This document shows positions 53,367 through 61,669 of a DNA stretch of 64,000 bases, one piece after another (position 1 is the stretch's first letter; every line of letters begins with the position of its first letter). The stretch spans positions 992,001 through 1,056,000 of the forward strand of contig NZ_CP059055.1 in the NCBI RefSeq assembly GCF_014058685.1, given 5' to 3'. The DNA is from Lactobacillus johnsonii (GTDB lineage: Bacteria > Bacillota > Bacilli > Lactobacillales > Lactobacillaceae). The position numbers were made by a program, and so were the translations under genes. The notes below the pieces were generated by a model. That model saw only the letters and a list, made by a program, of their open reading frames with translations. It made no database searches and was not told the origin of the DNA.

Positions 53367-53861
53367 ATGAAAATCACTTTTAAAGGTAAAGAAGTTAAAT
53401 TAATAGGTACTCCGCCAGCAGTTGGTGAAGAAATGCCTAATTTTGCAGTACTAAATAAGAACAATCAAGAATTCACTAAGTCTGATTTGTTAGGTAAATT
53501 TAGTTTAATTAGTGTAGTACCAGATATTAATACTCCTGTTTGCAGTATTCAAACCAAAACTTTTAATAAAACAATGGATAAATTTCCAGAAATTAACTTT
53601 TTGACTATTTCCACTAATATCGTTGAAGACCAACAAAATTGGTGTGCTGCTGAAGATGTTAAAAATATGCAATTGATGTCTGATAAAAATTTGTCATTTG
53701 GTAAAGCAACTGGCTTATTAATTCCAGAATCTGGCATTCTTGCTCGTTCCGTTTGGGTCCTTGATCCTAATGGTAAAATTCTATACCGTGAATTAGTTGA
53801 TGAAATTACACATGAGCCAAATTATGATGCAGTATTAAACGAACTAAAACAATTACATTAA
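53367..53861 (+). CDS. tpx: Thiol peroxidase Tpx
   Basis: A 164-residue atypical 2-Cys peroxiredoxin that reduces hydroperoxides with thioredoxin. The peroxidatic Cys is in PDINTPVCSIQTKTFN. The resolving Cys is in ISTNIVEDQQNWCAAEDV. N-terminal VKLIGTPPAVGEEMPNFAVL is typical of Tpx. A TATAAT box (53320-53325) lies upstream. It fits a catalase-poor lactobacillus that needs peroxide defence. Confidence 0.95.
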   Translation: MKITFKGKEVKLIGTPPAVGEEMPNFAVLNKNNQEFTKSDLLGKFSLISVVPDINTPVCSIQTKTFNKTMDKFPEINFLTISTNIVEDQQNWCAAEDVKNMQLMSDKNLSFGKATGLLIPESGILARSVWVLDPNGKILYRELVDEITHEPNYDAVLNELKQLH

Positions 53862-53882
53862 GATTAACAAAATTAGTTTATA

Positions 53883-53930
53883 GAAAAAGTGTTTACCAGA
53901 TTTTAAAGTCTTGATGGTAAACACTTTTTT
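53883..53930 (+). terminator. Terminator of tpx
   Basis: AAAAAGTGTTTACCA and TGGTAAACACTTTTTT form a 15-bp stem followed by T. Confidence 0.92.
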
Positions 53931-53993
53931 CTTGATTAAAATTTAATATAAAATGGTTAAAGAACTACTACGAATAATTAAGGAGGATTAGAT

Positions 53994-54326
53994 ATGTCAT
54001 TAACAGTTAATCTTTACTACACTGGTAAAAATGGAAGCGCTCGTAAATTCGCTGAAGAAATGGAAAGCAGCGGTGTAGCCGACCGTATTAGGAAAGAACC
54101 AGGAAATGAAAAATATGAATATTTCATTCCATTAGATGATCCTGAAACTATTCTTCTAATTGATAGCTGGAAAAACCAAGAATCTCTTGAAGCTCACCAT
54201 GCTTCACCAATGATGCAAGAATTAGCCGACCTACGTAAAAAGTATGATCTTCATATGCGTGTAGAACGTTATATTTCTGACGAGAATGGTATTCCAAGCA
54301 GTGATCAAAAATTTATTCGAAAATAA
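53994..54326 (+). CDS. ABM-domain protein, putative monooxygenase
   Basis: A 110-residue protein with an antibiotic-biosynthesis-monooxygenase fold: MSLTVNLYYTGKNGSARKFAEEM, YEYFIPLDDPETILLIDSWKNQESLEAHHASPMMQELADLRKKY. These small ferredoxin-like proteins act on quinones or other small substrates, sometimes in stress defence. The reaction is unknown. AAGGAGG lies just upstream of the ATG. It is next to tpx, consistent with a redox role, but has its own unit. Confidence 0.85.
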   Translation: MSLTVNLYYTGKNGSARKFAEEMESSGVADRIRKEPGNEKYEYFIPLDDPETILLIDSWKNQESLEAHHASPMMQELADLRKKYDLHMRVERYISDENGIPSSDQKFIRK

Positions 54327-54355
54327 TAGATTTTTAACCATATTCAAAGACTAAT

Positions 54356-54404
54356 AAAAAGGCGCATGCCTAATATCTAAAAAGATATTGGCCTACGCCT
54401 TTTT
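54356..54404. terminator. Bidirectional terminator
   Basis: AAAAAGGCG-ATGCCTAATATC and GATATTGGCCTACGCCTTTTT pair along about 20 positions with small bulges. It separates the ABM-domain gene and the convergent unknown gene. Confidence 0.88.
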
Positions 54405-54845
54405 CTCTATATAAACTTCTAAAAATGTACTATTGTTGAACCTACTATTAGTAACATAAGAACTAGAATCAGACTTTAGGACAATCATTAAAGCGTTAGA
54501 TTCACCATAGTTCGCATCTTCCCATGGCATATAAATATTTTTAGTTTTTCCAGATTTAAAAATCAAATCTACATCAACTAAATCATGGAATTTAGCTATC
54601 CGGTCAGCTAAATTATATTCTTCCGAAGTTTCAATGGTATTTACTTTATCCCAGTCAGCAATCATAGTAAACCCATCACATTCAAGGCCTGTTTTAAGGA
54701 TATCACTATCTTCCTCTTCATGGCCCCAGCGATGGCTTAAGTTAGTATATACATTTTTAAAATTAAAATAAGGAATATACTCAATTGGAATTTGCTCAGA
54801 CTCACAATTTTCAAAATTAAATTGAATTGCTTTTAACTTTTCCAT
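54393..54845 (-). CDS. Unknown soluble acidic protein
   Basis: A protein of about 150 residues that I do not recognise. It is acidic, has no signal peptide or membrane helix, and contains HRWGHEEEDSDILK and FTMIADWDKVNTIETSEEY. A TTG at 54866 is in frame but lies in the ribosome binding site (GAGAGGA); the ATG at 54845 is the likely start, with a rather long 12-base spacing. It lies between the ABM gene and the IS30 element, in an accessory stretch, and could be a stand-alone acquired gene. Confidence 0.6.
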   Translation of the reverse strand: MEKLKAIQFNFENCESEQIPIEYIPYFNFKNVYTNLSHRWGHEEEDSDILKTGLECDGFTMIADWDKVNTIETSEEYNLADRIAKFHDLVDVDLIFKSGKTKNIYMPWEDANYGESNALMIVLKSDSSSYVTNSRFNNSTFLEVYIEKKA

Positions 54846-54994
54846 ACTATGCTTACATCCTCTCAAACTTTACTGAATTGCCACTTTATTATACAAAATT
54901 ATTTAACAATTTTAACTAATTAACAAGGATGAAAAATATATAGGCTTCAATATAATACTTTTTATCTTCTTTAGATAATTTGGTCATAAGAACC

Positions 54995-55024
54995 CCCCCG
55001 AAATTCGTGTCCGAATTTCGAGGG
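54995..55024. repeat. GC-rich palindrome
   Basis: CCCCCGAAATTCG, a TGTC loop, and CGAATTTCGAGGG form a 13-bp stem with one mismatch, after a run of seven C. It is far more GC-rich than the flanking DNA and carries no T-run. It may be the end of a decayed mobile element or a small MITE-like relic; this is unproven. Confidence 0.5.
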
Positions 55025-55082
55025 TCACTACAATTCTTAGATTGGCTACTTCTTATTAACTATTTATTTTATTTAATCGCTG

Positions 55083-56261
55083 ATTGTAAAATTAAATTGA
55101 ACACTTGATAAAAAATAAAAAGTCCATTCGGACCTGTTTGATAGAATGTTAATAACCACAAAAACTTTCTATTGGAGGTCAAAATGGACTCTTTACATTC
55201 TACCATGAACCAGCACGTTAAAGGCAAGCATTTATCATTTGAAGAGCGAGTTATTATTCAATTGCGTTTGAAAGATGGCTATTCTTTGCGTGCAATTGCC
55301 CGTGAACTTAACTGTTCTCCTTCTACTATCAGCTATGAGGTTAAGCGTGGCACTGTAAAACTGTATCATGGTAAAGTCAAAAAATATAAGGCTACTCAAG
55401 GGCATGATGCATATAAAGCTCATCGTAAAAATTGTGGGCGCAAATCAGACTTTCTCAGGAAAGCTCAATTCATGCGCTATGTCCACAAGCATTTTTTTAA
55501 AGATGGCTGGTCGCTTGATGTGTGCAGTAATCGTGCTACTGCTGTTGGCGAATTCGCTAGCAGCGATGTTGTCTGCACCAAAACTCTTTATAATTACGTT
55601 GATCAAGGCTTATTAGGAATTTATAATTACGACTTGCCAGAGAAGCTTAAACGCAATACTAAGCTTCATCGTATTCGCAAAAATAAGAAAAAACTTGGCA
55701 GAAGCATTGAAGAACGTCCTAAAGAGATCAATAAACGTAATGAATTCGGTCATTGGGAATGCGATTTAGTTCTCGGACATAAGAGCAAAGATGATGAGGT
55801 ACTGCTAACCTTATCTGAGCGTATGAGTCGTGAGTTTTTAATTCTTCGTATTCCTGACAAGACTTCTGTCAGTGTCATGCAGGCCTTTAAAGAACTCCAA
55901 AGGCAATACAGCGAACATTGGAATGATATTTTTAAAACCATTACCACTGATAATGGCTCAGAGTTTGCAGATCTTTCCAACCTAGAAAAAGTATCCAATA
56001 CACTGGTTTACTATGCCCATCCTTACACTTCTTGTGATAAGGGAACAGTTGAAAGACACAATGGTCTTATTCGCAGATTCATTCCTAAGGGAGAAGCAAT
56101 AGCTAACTATTCTTTACAAGACATCATTAATATTGAAACCTGGTGCAATTCTTTGCCAAGAAAGATACTGGCCTATCATACACCAGATGAAATCTTTGAA
56201 AGAGAATTAGATCTAATCTATCAAGCAGCTTAACTAAAAGTGTTCAATTTATTATTGCAAT
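55083..56261 (+). mobile_element. IS30-family insertion sequence
   Basis: About 1.18 kb. The left inverted repeat begins at 55083 and the right ends at 56261. Both, read inward, are ATTG-Y-AA-W-A-W-TAAATTGAACACTT (24 bp, 3 differences). The ends enclose one transposase gene. A 13-bp direct repeat TATTTTATTTAAT lies 5 bp outside each end (55065-55077 and 56267-56279), but no perfect short target duplication abuts the ends. The element looks intact. Confidence 0.92.
55184..56233 (+). CDS. IS30-family transposase
   Basis: A 349-residue DDE transposase. The N-terminal HTH reads LSFEERVIIQLRLKDGYSLRAIARELNCSPSTISYEVKRG. The catalytic triad is visible: Asp in GHWECDLVLG, Asp in TITTDNGSEF, and Glu in CDKGTVERHNGLIRRFIPKGE, the IS30 hallmark. 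The ATG follows GGAGGTCAAA. Full length and uninterrupted, so probably active. Confidence 0.95.
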   Translation: MDSLHSTMNQHVKGKHLSFEERVIIQLRLKDGYSLRAIARELNCSPSTISYEVKRGTVKLYHGKVKKYKATQGHDAYKAHRKNCGRKSDFLRKAQFMRYVHKHFFKDGWSLDVCSNRATAVGEFASSDVVCTKTLYNYVDQGLLGIYNYDLPEKLKRNTKLHRIRKNKKKLGRSIEERPKEINKRNEFGHWECDLVLGHKSKDDEVLLTLSERMSREFLILRIPDKTSVSVMQAFKELQRQYSEHWNDIFKTITTDNGSEFADLSNLEKVSNTLVYYAHPYTSCDKGTVERHNGLIRRFIPKGEAIANYSLQDIINIETWCNSLPRKILAYHTPDEIFERELDLIYQAA

Positions 56262-58780
56262 TTGCGTATTTTATTTAATTTAAACTGATCGACATAATCT
56301 GCTAAATACTTCACGGTCAGGCTGTGCGGATCTTTAATTAATTCTAATGGTCTACCTTTAGCCACTAACTTTCCTCCATTTTCACCACCACGTGGCCCTA
56401 AATCAAGCATGTAGTCAGTATTAACGATTAAGTTAAGATCATGCGTAATAGTAATTATAGTTGCGCCTTGATCAAGAAGTTTTTGCATTACATGAACTAA
56501 TACCTTTACATCTAAGGGATGCAGACCAATAGTAGGTTCATCAAAAACAAATAAGGTATCGTCTTGTCTCTGACTTAAGTGTGTTACTAATTTTAATCTC
56601 TGCGCTTCCCCACCAGACAAAGTTGGTGTACTTTCTCCTAAGTGTAAATAATCAAGACCTACTTCTTTCAATAAAAGTAGATCGCGTTCAATTTTTGGAA
56701 TCTCTTTAAAAATTGGAATAGCTTCGTTTATATCCAGGTTAAGAACATCAACAATCGAAAGATCATGCCATTTAACTTTTTGAATTTTTTGATTATATCT
56801 ATCTCCATGGCAAGTAGGACAGGTTTGCTGCATATCAGGCAAAAACTGAATATCTAAAGTAACGATTCCTGTACCACCACAAGTTGGACAAGCTCCTTCT
56901 TTATTATTATAAGAAAAGTAACTTGGAGTATAATGCTTTTCTTTGGCTAAAGGTTGCTGAGCAAAGAGCTTACGCAAATTATCCATAATCGAAGTATAAG
57001 TTGCGACTGTTGAACGCGTACTCTTTCCAATTGGAGAAGCATCCACACTTACAACATGGTGCACAGGAGAATTAAATTCTTTAACTTGCTTTGGTAAAGG
57101 CTCTCCCTTATCTTGGGCCTTAATTGCTGGAACAATAGAATCTAAAATTAAACTAGTCTTACCTGCTCCTGAAAAGCCAGTTACAGCAGTAATTTGATTT
57201 ACAGGAATGCCTGCTTTAATATCATGTAAATTAAAATAGTGATCTACTTCAAAAGTAATTTGGTCGGAATTAACTTGATCACTAACTTTACGAGCCATTA
57301 AATCGGCTTTGCCATCTAAATAAGGTGCAATTAAAGATTGAGGATCTTTTTCAATTTCTAAAGGAGTGCCTTGATCCAAAATTTCTCCTCCAGCTTCACC
57401 AGACCCAGGACCGATTTCAATAATTTGATCAGCTGCTTTTATAATATCAACATTATGATCAACGACCACAAGGGAATTACCTTGTGCAACTAATTTACGC
57501 AATACTTTAATTAATCCATCAACATTAGCAGGATGTAATCCAATTGAAGGTTCATCTAAAACGTATAAAACTCCGGTAGTTTCTGTACGTAAAGTTCTAG
57601 CAAGTTGGATTCTTTGTAATTCACCAGTAGACAAGGTATTCCCAGCTCGTGCCATGGTTAAATAATCTAATCCTAAATCCAGTAATGGCTGCAAATTATT
57701 AATAAATTCATTGAGTAGGGCTTTAGCCATGGGATGCATATTTTCTGGCAGACTAACGAGAACTTCTTTACTCCATTTAGGCAAATCGCCTAGTTGCATA
57801 TGTTGAACTTGATCAATATTTTTTCCATTAACTAACTGATTAAGTAGTTCTGGACGAAGACGCGTTCCATGACAAACCGGACAAGTTGAATAAGTAAAAA
57901 ATTCTGCAAGACGTTTCTGTGCTCGTTCACTTTTACTACTTTCAGCTGATTTTAAAACGGCTTGATGCGCATTTTCATATAAAGCATTAAAATTATGAAA
58001 AACTCGACCGGTTCCTGACAAAAAATCCATCTGGTACTTCTTTTCAGGACCATTTAAAACAAAATCTTTCTCTTTCTCAGTTAAATCCTTATAAGGAATG
58101 TCAATTCTAACGCCCGCATGTTCAGCCACATTTGGCATAAAGTTCCTTCCTGGTAAATTCCAAGAAGCTACAGCACCGTTTCTAATCGAAAGATTGGGAT
58201 CGGTAATTAATTTACTTTCGTCTAATTGGCGTACCTTACCAGTTCCACTGCAACGCTCACAAGCTCCATCAGAATTAAAAGAAAAATCTTCCGCACTTGG
58301 AACGTGAAACTTTACACCACAAGTTGGACAAGTAACCTGCCCCATCTCATCTCCGGACTTAGACATTGCTTCTGCAATATCTAAACTTGGGGCAACTCGG
58401 TGTCCATTCGGACAGACCGGTGAACCTAATCTTGAAAAAATTAGCCGTAAAACATTATATGTTTCAGTAGTTGTTCCAACAGTCGCTCGTTCATTAGGAA
58501 CACTTGGTCTTTGGCGCAAGGCTAAGGCAGATGGAATATGTTTTACACTAGTTACATCCGCTTGCGCACCTTGCTTAATTCGTCGACGCATATAGGTAGA
58601 TAGAGCGTCCAAGTAGCGCCGCGACCCTTCTTCATATAAAATTCCCATTGCCAGGGATGACTTTCCTGACCCCGAAAGTCCTGAAATAGCCACAAACTTA
58701 TGAAGTGGGATATCTACATTAATATTCTTCAAGTTATGAACACGTCCATCACGAACTTCAATCTTTTTTGGGACTGCCAT
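56252..58780 (-). CDS. UvrA-like ABC ATPase (UvrA2/drug-resistance type)
   Basis: An 842-residue UvrA paralogue. Two Walker A motifs (GLSGSGKSSLAM and GFSGAGKTSLIL), two signature motifs (LSTGELQRIQLARTL and LSGGEAQRLKLVTHL) and several CxxC zinc pairs (CERCSGTG, CPVCHG, CPTCGGTG) are clear. It is about 100 residues shorter than UvrA. The gap lies after CPNGHRVAPSLDIAE, where UvrA carries its UvrB-binding domain, so it probably does not recruit UvrB. Such proteins are linked to tolerance of DNA-binding drugs. Its last two codons and stop fall inside the right end of the IS30 element. Confidence 0.86.
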   Translation of the reverse strand: MAVPKKIEVRDGRVHNLKNINVDIPLHKFVAISGLSGSGKSSLAMGILYEEGSRRYLDALSTYMRRRIKQGAQADVTSVKHIPSALALRQRPSVPNERATVGTTTETYNVLRLIFSRLGSPVCPNGHRVAPSLDIAEAMSKSGDEMGQVTCPTCGVKFHVPSAEDFSFNSDGACERCSGTGKVRQLDESKLITDPNLSIRNGAVASWNLPGRNFMPNVAEHAGVRIDIPYKDLTEKEKDFVLNGPEKKYQMDFLSGTGRVFHNFNALYENAHQAVLKSAESSKSERAQKRLAEFFTYSTCPVCHGTRLRPELLNQLVNGKNIDQVQHMQLGDLPKWSKEVLVSLPENMHPMAKALLNEFINNLQPLLDLGLDYLTMARAGNTLSTGELQRIQLARTLRTETTGVLYVLDEPSIGLHPANVDGLIKVLRKLVAQGNSLVVVDHNVDIIKAADQIIEIGPGSGEAGGEILDQGTPLEIEKDPQSLIAPYLDGKADLMARKVSDQVNSDQITFEVDHYFNLHDIKAGIPVNQITAVTGFSGAGKTSLILDSIVPAIKAQDKGEPLPKQVKEFNSPVHHVVSVDASPIGKSTRSTVATYTSIMDNLRKLFAQQPLAKEKHYTPSYFSYNNKEGACPTCGGTGIVTLDIQFLPDMQQTCPTCHGDRYNQKIQKVKWHDLSIVDVLNLDINEAIPIFKEIPKIERDLLLLKEVGLDYLHLGESTPTLSGGEAQRLKLVTHLSQRQDDTLFVFDEPTIGLHPLDVKVLVHVMQKLLDQGATIITITHDLNLIVNTDYMLDLGPRGGENGGKLVAKGRPLELIKDPHSLTVKYLADYVDQFKLNKIRKLQ

Positions 58781-58949
58781 TTTATTTCCTTCTTTATCAT
58801 TTCTATAATTTACATCTATATATTATAGGAAACTTTTTACTCAGTTGTTAAATTATCGTTTTTAACACATATTTATGTGGAGTTTTCTCTATTACAGTTT
58901 ATAGCTATTGTTTACTGCTCCTTACCCGATCTTTCTAAAGTGGAAAAAT

Positions 58950-58998
58950 GTTATAAAAAGTTATAAAATTAAATAAAAGTTATAAAAAGTTATAAAAA
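58950..58998 (+). repeat. Phased decamer array 1 before the AAA ATPase gene
   Basis: Four copies of GTTATAAAA start at 58950, 58960, 58979 and 58989. They form two pairs with a 10-base period, offset by 19. The array ends directly before the ribosome binding site GAGGTG of the ATPase gene. The 10-bp phase puts all sites on the same face of the helix, as for cooperative binding by a multimeric protein. Confidence 0.85.
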
Positions 58999-59011
58999 GA
59001 GGTGTAACTAA

Positions 59012-60095
59012 ATGGAAAATCCTTTTAATCCTAGTTTTGGAAAAATGCCCAGTGTTTTCTTAAATCGTGATTCATTAACTCAACGTATAGTTACTGAATT
59101 GAACCGAGTGGGATCGCCTTTTCAAACATCCCTTCTTTACGGGCAACGTGGTTCGGGAAAAACTACATTGATGACAGAAGTTTCTAATTTAATAAGTAAA
59201 GATAAAAATTGGTTAGTAATCAATTTAGTTCTAGATGATGATCTCTTAATCTCCCTAATAAATCAATTACAACGACATCTTCTTAACTTGAAGATTATAA
59301 AAAATATCGACCTAAAGATGAACTTCTTTGGACTAGATATGAGTGCTAGTTTCCATCAACAGGCTGAATCTAATTTTCAATTATTATTCCAAGATGCCTT
59401 AGAGAAACTAACAAAAAAAGGGTTTCATGTTTTAATTAACATTGACGAAGTACATTTAACACCATTATTAAAAAAATTTGCTAGTTGTTATCAAATTATG
59501 ATTCGAAACAATCTTAATGTTTCTTTACTTATGGCAGGTTTACCAGAAAATGTTTCAGAAATCCAAAATGATGATGTTCTTACCTTTTTATTGCGTGCCA
59601 ATCGAATCGTTTTGAATCCTTTAGATATTGAAAGTATAAAAAATAGTTATCAGCACATTTTTAGTAAAGCTAGCTATACATTTTCGACTGAAACTCTTTT
59701 ATATATGACTAAACAAACTCAAGGATTTGCTTACGCTTTTCAATTATTGGGCTATCATTCATTCCTCCAATAAGACGATTTCTATATCTGATATAAACAA
59801 CATCTTAGACATCTATATTAGTGAATTAAATAGAAATGTTTACTTCAAAGTTTATAGTGACATGTCTGAACGTGAAAAAGAATTCGTACAAGCTATGGTT
59901 AAATCTAAGCAACACAAGGTTAAAAGTCAGGTTATTGGTAATCTTATGGAAAAAGGACCTAATTACATTGCTGTCTATCGCCGGAAATTAATTGATGACC
60001 AAATTATTAAACCGAATGGTTATGGCTATGTTAGCTTTTTGTTACCTTACTTCGATAAATTCGTTGAACAAGAGATGATTTTAGATGAATTTTAA
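59012..60095 (+). pseudogene. AAA+/winged-helix ATPase, frameshifted
   Basis: Two reading frames (59012-59773 and the frame continuing to 60095) together match the intact ATPase at 60422-61501 along its length. Part 1 has the N-terminal ENPFNPSFGKMP, Walker A YGQRGSGKTTLM, Walker B VLINIDEVHL, and QTQGFAYAFQLLG. Part 2 has the C-terminal winged-helix region (KSQVIGNLMEKGPNYIAVYRRKL). The frame breaks at a tandem ATTCATTC (59757-59764). Removing one ATTC restores an open frame of about 360 codons. It may be a recent pseudogene or a phase-variable gene. Confidence 0.85.
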
Positions 60096-60157
60096 AATTA
60101 ATCTAGAACTTTTTAGTTTCTCTCTTTCTTATCCCTCATGATTTAACTAAATATAAA

Positions 60158-60210
60158 TAAAATGAGCAATAGCTTTCCTACAGTTCATATAGAAACTATT
60201 ACTCATTTTA
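60158..60210 (+). terminator. Terminator after the first ATPase gene
   Basis: AAATGAG-AATAG-TTTC and GAAA-TATT-CTCATTT halves pair with two mismatches, followed by TTTATTTT. Confidence 0.65.
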
Positions 60211-60224
60211 TTTTACATTCATAT

Positions 60225-60380
60225 CTAAGCTTGCTTTAGTGCTTTATATACTTCAGTCGCAAAAGATAAAATCCTATCAACATTAATGCACTTATGCAAA
60301 ACAATTCTAGAATCACCTAAAAAGTATAATGAAGTATAAAATTGTGCCGCAAAGTATAATGAAGTATAATGAAGTATAAA
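60225..60380 (-). pseudogene. Possible 3' remnant of a minus-strand gene
   Basis: Read on the minus strand, the frame ending with TAG at 60225 gives FLGDSRIVLHKCINVDRIL and continues SFATEVYKALKQA. Its composition looks like a protein C-terminus. Upstream it runs into the decamer array, whose repeats read FYTSLYF, until a stop. It has no start or ribosome binding site. It may be the tail of a gene displaced when the array formed. I do not recognise the family. Confidence 0.3.
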
Positions 60381-60410
60381 ATCATGCCGCAAAGTATAAT
60401 GAAGTATAAT
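60321..60410 (+). repeat. Phased decamer array 2 before the intact AAA ATPase gene
   Basis: Nine decamers in strict 10-base register. Seven contain AAGTATAA (starting at 60322, 60332, 60352, 60362, 60372, 60392, 60402). Two, at 60341 and 60381, are spacers of the type AT-NN-TGCCGC. The order is A A x A A A x A A. Five of the seven include a perfect TATAAT. The array ends one base before GAGG of the ATPase gene, the same geometry as array 1, but with a different unit. Confidence 0.9.
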
Positions 60411-60421
60411 GAGGTTTTAAA

Positions 60422-61501
60422 ATGTACAGTGAAAATCCATTTGATGCGGAATTCGGTGGAATTCCTGAACTATATCTTGATTTTAATAATGATGCTGTCA
60501 AATATGCTAAAAGAGCACACCGTTACAAAAAACATCCCACTTACTCACTTTTTATTACTGGTGTTCGTGGTTCAGGTAAAACAGTTTTTATGAACAAAGT
60601 TGGCAAAGAACTTAATAAATATGATGATACAATCGTAGTAACTCTTCATAATACTGAAGATTTATTTCGTATAATGTACATTAAGCTAGCCCCAATGCTT
60701 AACAAATTAAAAAAGTGGTCTTCGTCTGTTTCAATTAACTTACCATTCGTTTCTATAAATTTTGCTGAGGCAAATGAAAAACATGATGAAATCTACTATA
60801 AAACTGAAATTACTAAAATTTTAAAATTATTGAAACAAGCTAACATGCGAGTCGTATTTTGTATTGATGAAGTTTCTAATACACCAGCAATTCAAAAATT
60901 AGCTGAAGAATTTAATAATTGGAGCTTAAGTGAACTGCAAGTTTCTGTTATCATGACTGGATTGTTGAAGGAAGTGGCGGAACTTTCTAGTTCGCATAAT
61001 TTAACTTTTTTAGTACGCGCTGATAGGTTTCACGTTAATAAATTGCAAAAATTATCAATTGCTCAAGCGTATATTAAAGTATTTGACATTACAAGTGACC
61101 AAGCTGAAGAAATGGCCGAGATGACACAAGGTTATGCTTATGCTTTTCAATTAATTGGCGATTTGATGTATGAAGAGCTATCTACTGGTAAAAATTTTGA
61201 AGAATCCTGGAATTATACTAAGTTAGCTTTTAAAGATACGCTTTTCAATCAAGCGTATGATGTCATCTCACATGAATTAACAGAAATTGATTTTCAATTT
61301 CTCTACGAGATGTCAAAAAATAATAATATTAGTGCAATTATTGAAAAAATGGGTAAAAGCAAGCAATACGTAAATATGTATCGTACTAAGCTAATTAAAT
61401 ATAATTTAATCAAAACAATCATTCGCGGTAAATTAGGATTCACCCTACCTTTATTTAGGGAATTTATCCAAGCAAAATATGATGAATTAAATTGGGGATA
61501 A
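60422..61501 (+). CDS. AAA+ ATPase with C-terminal winged helix
   Basis: A 359-residue P-loop ATPase. N-terminal signature YSENPFDAEFGGIPELYLD, Walker A ITGVRGSGKTVFM (about 46-57), Walker B VVFCIDEVSN (about 144-153), sensor-like SVIMTGLLKE, and LVRADRFHVNKLQKL. After the AAA lid comes TQGYAYAFQLIGDLMYEE and a C-terminal winged-helix-like domain (about 285-350). The architecture recalls archaeal-type ATPases and Orc1/Cdc6-like proteins: an ATPase plus a DNA-binding domain. Its own decamer array is the obvious candidate site. It is a paralogue of the frameshifted gene upstream. Function is unknown. Confidence 0.85.
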   Translation: MYSENPFDAEFGGIPELYLDFNNDAVKYAKRAHRYKKHPTYSLFITGVRGSGKTVFMNKVGKELNKYDDTIVVTLHNTEDLFRIMYIKLAPMLNKLKKWSSSVSINLPFVSINFAEANEKHDEIYYKTEITKILKLLKQANMRVVFCIDEVSNTPAIQKLAEEFNNWSLSELQVSVIMTGLLKEVAELSSSHNLTFLVRADRFHVNKLQKLSIAQAYIKVFDITSDQAEEMAEMTQGYAYAFQLIGDLMYEELSTGKNFEESWNYTKLAFKDTLFNQAYDVISHELTEIDFQFLYEMSKNNNISAIIEKMGKSKQYVNMYRTKLIKYNLIKTIIRGKLGFTLPLFREFIQAKYDELNWG

Positions 61502-61594
61502 AAAAACTGAAATGATCAAATCATGTCCAGTATTGTTTTGTAATTATTTACTTTTTAAAATAAAATTCGTTTTAACCTAAATAATAAATAAACT

Positions 61595-61628
61595 AAAACG
61601 GGTGGAGCCAATCAACTTCACCCGTTTT
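61595..61628. terminator. Bidirectional terminator
   Basis: AAAACGGGTG and CACCCGTTTT with an inner AG/CT form the stem. It lies between the ATPase gene and the convergent choloylglycine hydrolase gene. Confidence 0.85.
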
Positions 61629-61669
61629 ACTTTGTCAAAATTTACTACTAAATTATTTTAAACTAACTT

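Noticed and set aside
60321-60410. Decamer array as a CRISPR array
   Set aside because: Repeats are 10 bp with no unique spacers and no cas genes nearby.
58950-61501. Plasmid or phage replication module (iterons plus initiator)
   Set aside because: No Rep/phage genes, and the proteins are AAA+ ATPases rather than iteron Rep proteins; kept only as an analogy.
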